Positions 5,052 to 5,850 of a DNA stretch of 5,850 nt are shown piece by piece. Each line of letters begins with the position of its first letter. Within the stretch, counting starts at the first letter, position 1. The DNA comes from DATFDN01 sp049591635 (GTDB lineage: Bacteria; Pseudomonadota; Alphaproteobacteria; Acetobacterales; Acetobacteraceae), in NCBI GenBank assembly GCA_049591635.1, contig JBAWFF010000493.1, forward strand, positions 1 to 5,850, in the 5' to 3' direction. Made by a program: the position numbers and the translations under genes. The notes under the pieces are model-generated. The model was not told the DNA's origin. It did no database searches and saw only the letters and a program-made list of their open reading frames with translations.

Positions 5052-5777
5052 ATGCGCGCACGGGCGACCGGCGGCAAGTGGTTGATTCTGTGTTCAATTT
5101 TGGCACTGGCCGGGACCATAGGTTCGCACCCGGCCGAAGCCCGTCATCGACATTACGCTAGCCGGACGCATTACCGGCACACGGCCCGGTACGTCTCAAT
5201 TTCCTGTGTTCCCTTCGCCCGCGCGGATTCGGGCATCGAGGTTGCCGGCAACGCGTGGCAATGGTGGGACAACGCGGCCGGCGTCTATGCCCGGGGTCAT
5301 GTCCCCGAACCTGGCAGCGTGCTGAACTTCGAGGCCAACCGCCACATGCGCCTGGGCCACGTCGCGGTGGTCAGCCGGGTAATCTCCCGGCGCGAAATCG
5401 AGGTCGACCAAGCCAACTGGCCGCACGGCGGCATTTCCCGCGGCGTTCCCGTCGTGGACGTGTCGGCGAACAACGATTGGACGGCGGTACGGGTCGGGCT
5501 TGGCCAGGGCGGCGATTTTGGCAGCATCTATCCGACCTACGGCTTCATCTACGGCCGACGCGACAACGGCCTGCTGCTCGCATCGTCGCGGACGCCGGCG
5601 CCGCGGCCGGCGCTCAATCCGGCGCCCGCCGATCTACGCACCGTTGCTTATGACGACGACGAGGAGGTGGCGGAGATGCCGGCACCCCGGCACATCTACC
5701 GTCACGCCGTCGCCCATCGGCACGGCCACGGCCGGATCATCCACGCCAGCGCGAGGCATACGGTTCGGCACCACTAG
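5052..5777 (+). CDS. Exported CHAP-domain peptidoglycan hydrolase
   Basis: A 241-residue secreted protein with a CHAP (cysteine, histidine-dependent amidohydrolase/peptidase) domain, which cuts peptidoglycan amide bonds. A Sec signal peptide is clear: basic n-region (residues 2-9), hydrophobic stretch WLILCSILALAGTIG (10-24), and probable cleavage after AEA at 30. A short His/Arg-rich linker follows (31-46). The CHAP domain spans about 48-168: Cys52 in SISCVPFAR as nucleophile, NAWQWW (67-72), His103 in LGHVAVVSRV as the catalytic His, and Asn122 in DQANW as the third residue, closing with IYPTYGFIYGR. A Pro/Ala-rich linker (181-193), an acidic patch DDDEE (201-205) and a His-rich tail follow. 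Start chosen at ATG 5052; GTG 5043 would add three residues. It seems a separate unit from the upstream metabolic genes, with about 240 bp of its own regulatory sequence. It could serve cell separation or wall remodelling. Confidence 0.88.
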   Translation: MRARATGGKWLILCSILALAGTIGSHPAEARHRHYASRTHYRHTARYVSISCVPFARADSGIEVAGNAWQWWDNAAGVYARGHVPEPGSVLNFEANRHMRLGHVAVVSRVISRREIEVDQANWPHGGISRGVPVVDVSANNDWTAVRVGLGQGGDFGSIYPTYGFIYGRRDNGLLLASSRTPAPRPALNPAPADLRTVAYDDDEEVAEMPAPRHIYRHAVAHRHGHGRIIHASARHTVRHH

Positions 5778-5810
5778 TACCAACGGCCGCAGGTGCCGAC
5801 TCTTCGCGAT

Positions 5811-5848
5811 CCCCTCCCCCTACCCCCCTCCCGCAAGGGGAGGGGGGA
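5811..5848. repeat. C/G-rich inverted repeat after the CHAP gene
   Basis: CCCCCCTCCC (5823-5832) pairs with GGGAGGGGGG (5838-5847) around a 5-base loop, and a second C-rich tract, CCCCTCCCCC (5811-5820), could pair with the same G-rich arm instead. It begins 34 bp after the stop. It could terminate transcription, although no T-run is visible before the window ends, or be an intergenic repeat of the kind common in GC-rich alphaproteobacteria. Its sequence differs from the repeat at 1781-1890. The element may continue past the right edge. Confidence 0.55.
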
Positions 5849-5850
5849 CT

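Overview
The window is GC-rich, tightly packed bacterial chromosomal DNA. All five genes lie on the + strand. The proteins look most like those of alphaproteobacteria, probably Rhodospirillales/Acetobacteraceae; that is a judgement from remembered family resemblance plus base composition, not from a search.

Layout. (1) 3-1415: the 3' part of an AMP-forming acyl-CoA synthetase, entering from the left edge. Its last 8 bases overlap the start of (2) 1408-1770, a small DOPA 4,5-dioxygenase-family protein, so the two form a translationally coupled pair. (3) 1781-1890: a composite palindromic intergenic repeat separating that pair from the next unit. (4) 1921-3123: an FMN-dependent alpha-hydroxy-acid dehydrogenase/oxidase, followed after 11 bp by (5) 3135-4391, a hexameric-type glutamate dehydrogenase. 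(6) 4457-4807: a RidA-family protein that starts at GTG behind a strong ribosome binding site, with a possible promoter of its own. (7) 4808-5051: the only long, relatively AT-rich non-coding stretch. It holds a possible terminator, an exact CRP-type palindrome, an exact DnaA-box 9-mer and two small hairpins. (8) 5052-5777: an exported CHAP-domain peptidoglycan amidase/endopeptidase with a histidine-rich tail. The window closes in a second C/G-rich inverted repeat.

How the genes may work together. The first pair suggests activation of an organic (possibly aromatic) acid as its CoA thioester alongside extradiol cleavage of a catechol. In the second group, the FMN enzyme makes 2-oxo acids, glutamate dehydrogenase interconverts 2-oxoglutarate and glutamate, and RidA hydrolyses reactive imines/enamines. 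Together they suggest 2-hydroxy-acid/2-oxo-acid/amino-acid metabolism, though the shared role is inferred from adjacency. The CHAP gene is a separate cell-envelope unit.

I see no mobile element, CRISPR array, tRNA or rRNA, and no clear sign of a wholly new system. The best leads are the CRP-like operator and DnaA box upstream of the CHAP gene, a Tyr-to-Phe change at a substrate-binding position of the hydroxy-acid enzyme, the hydroxy-acid/GDH/RidA clustering, and the composite repeat.
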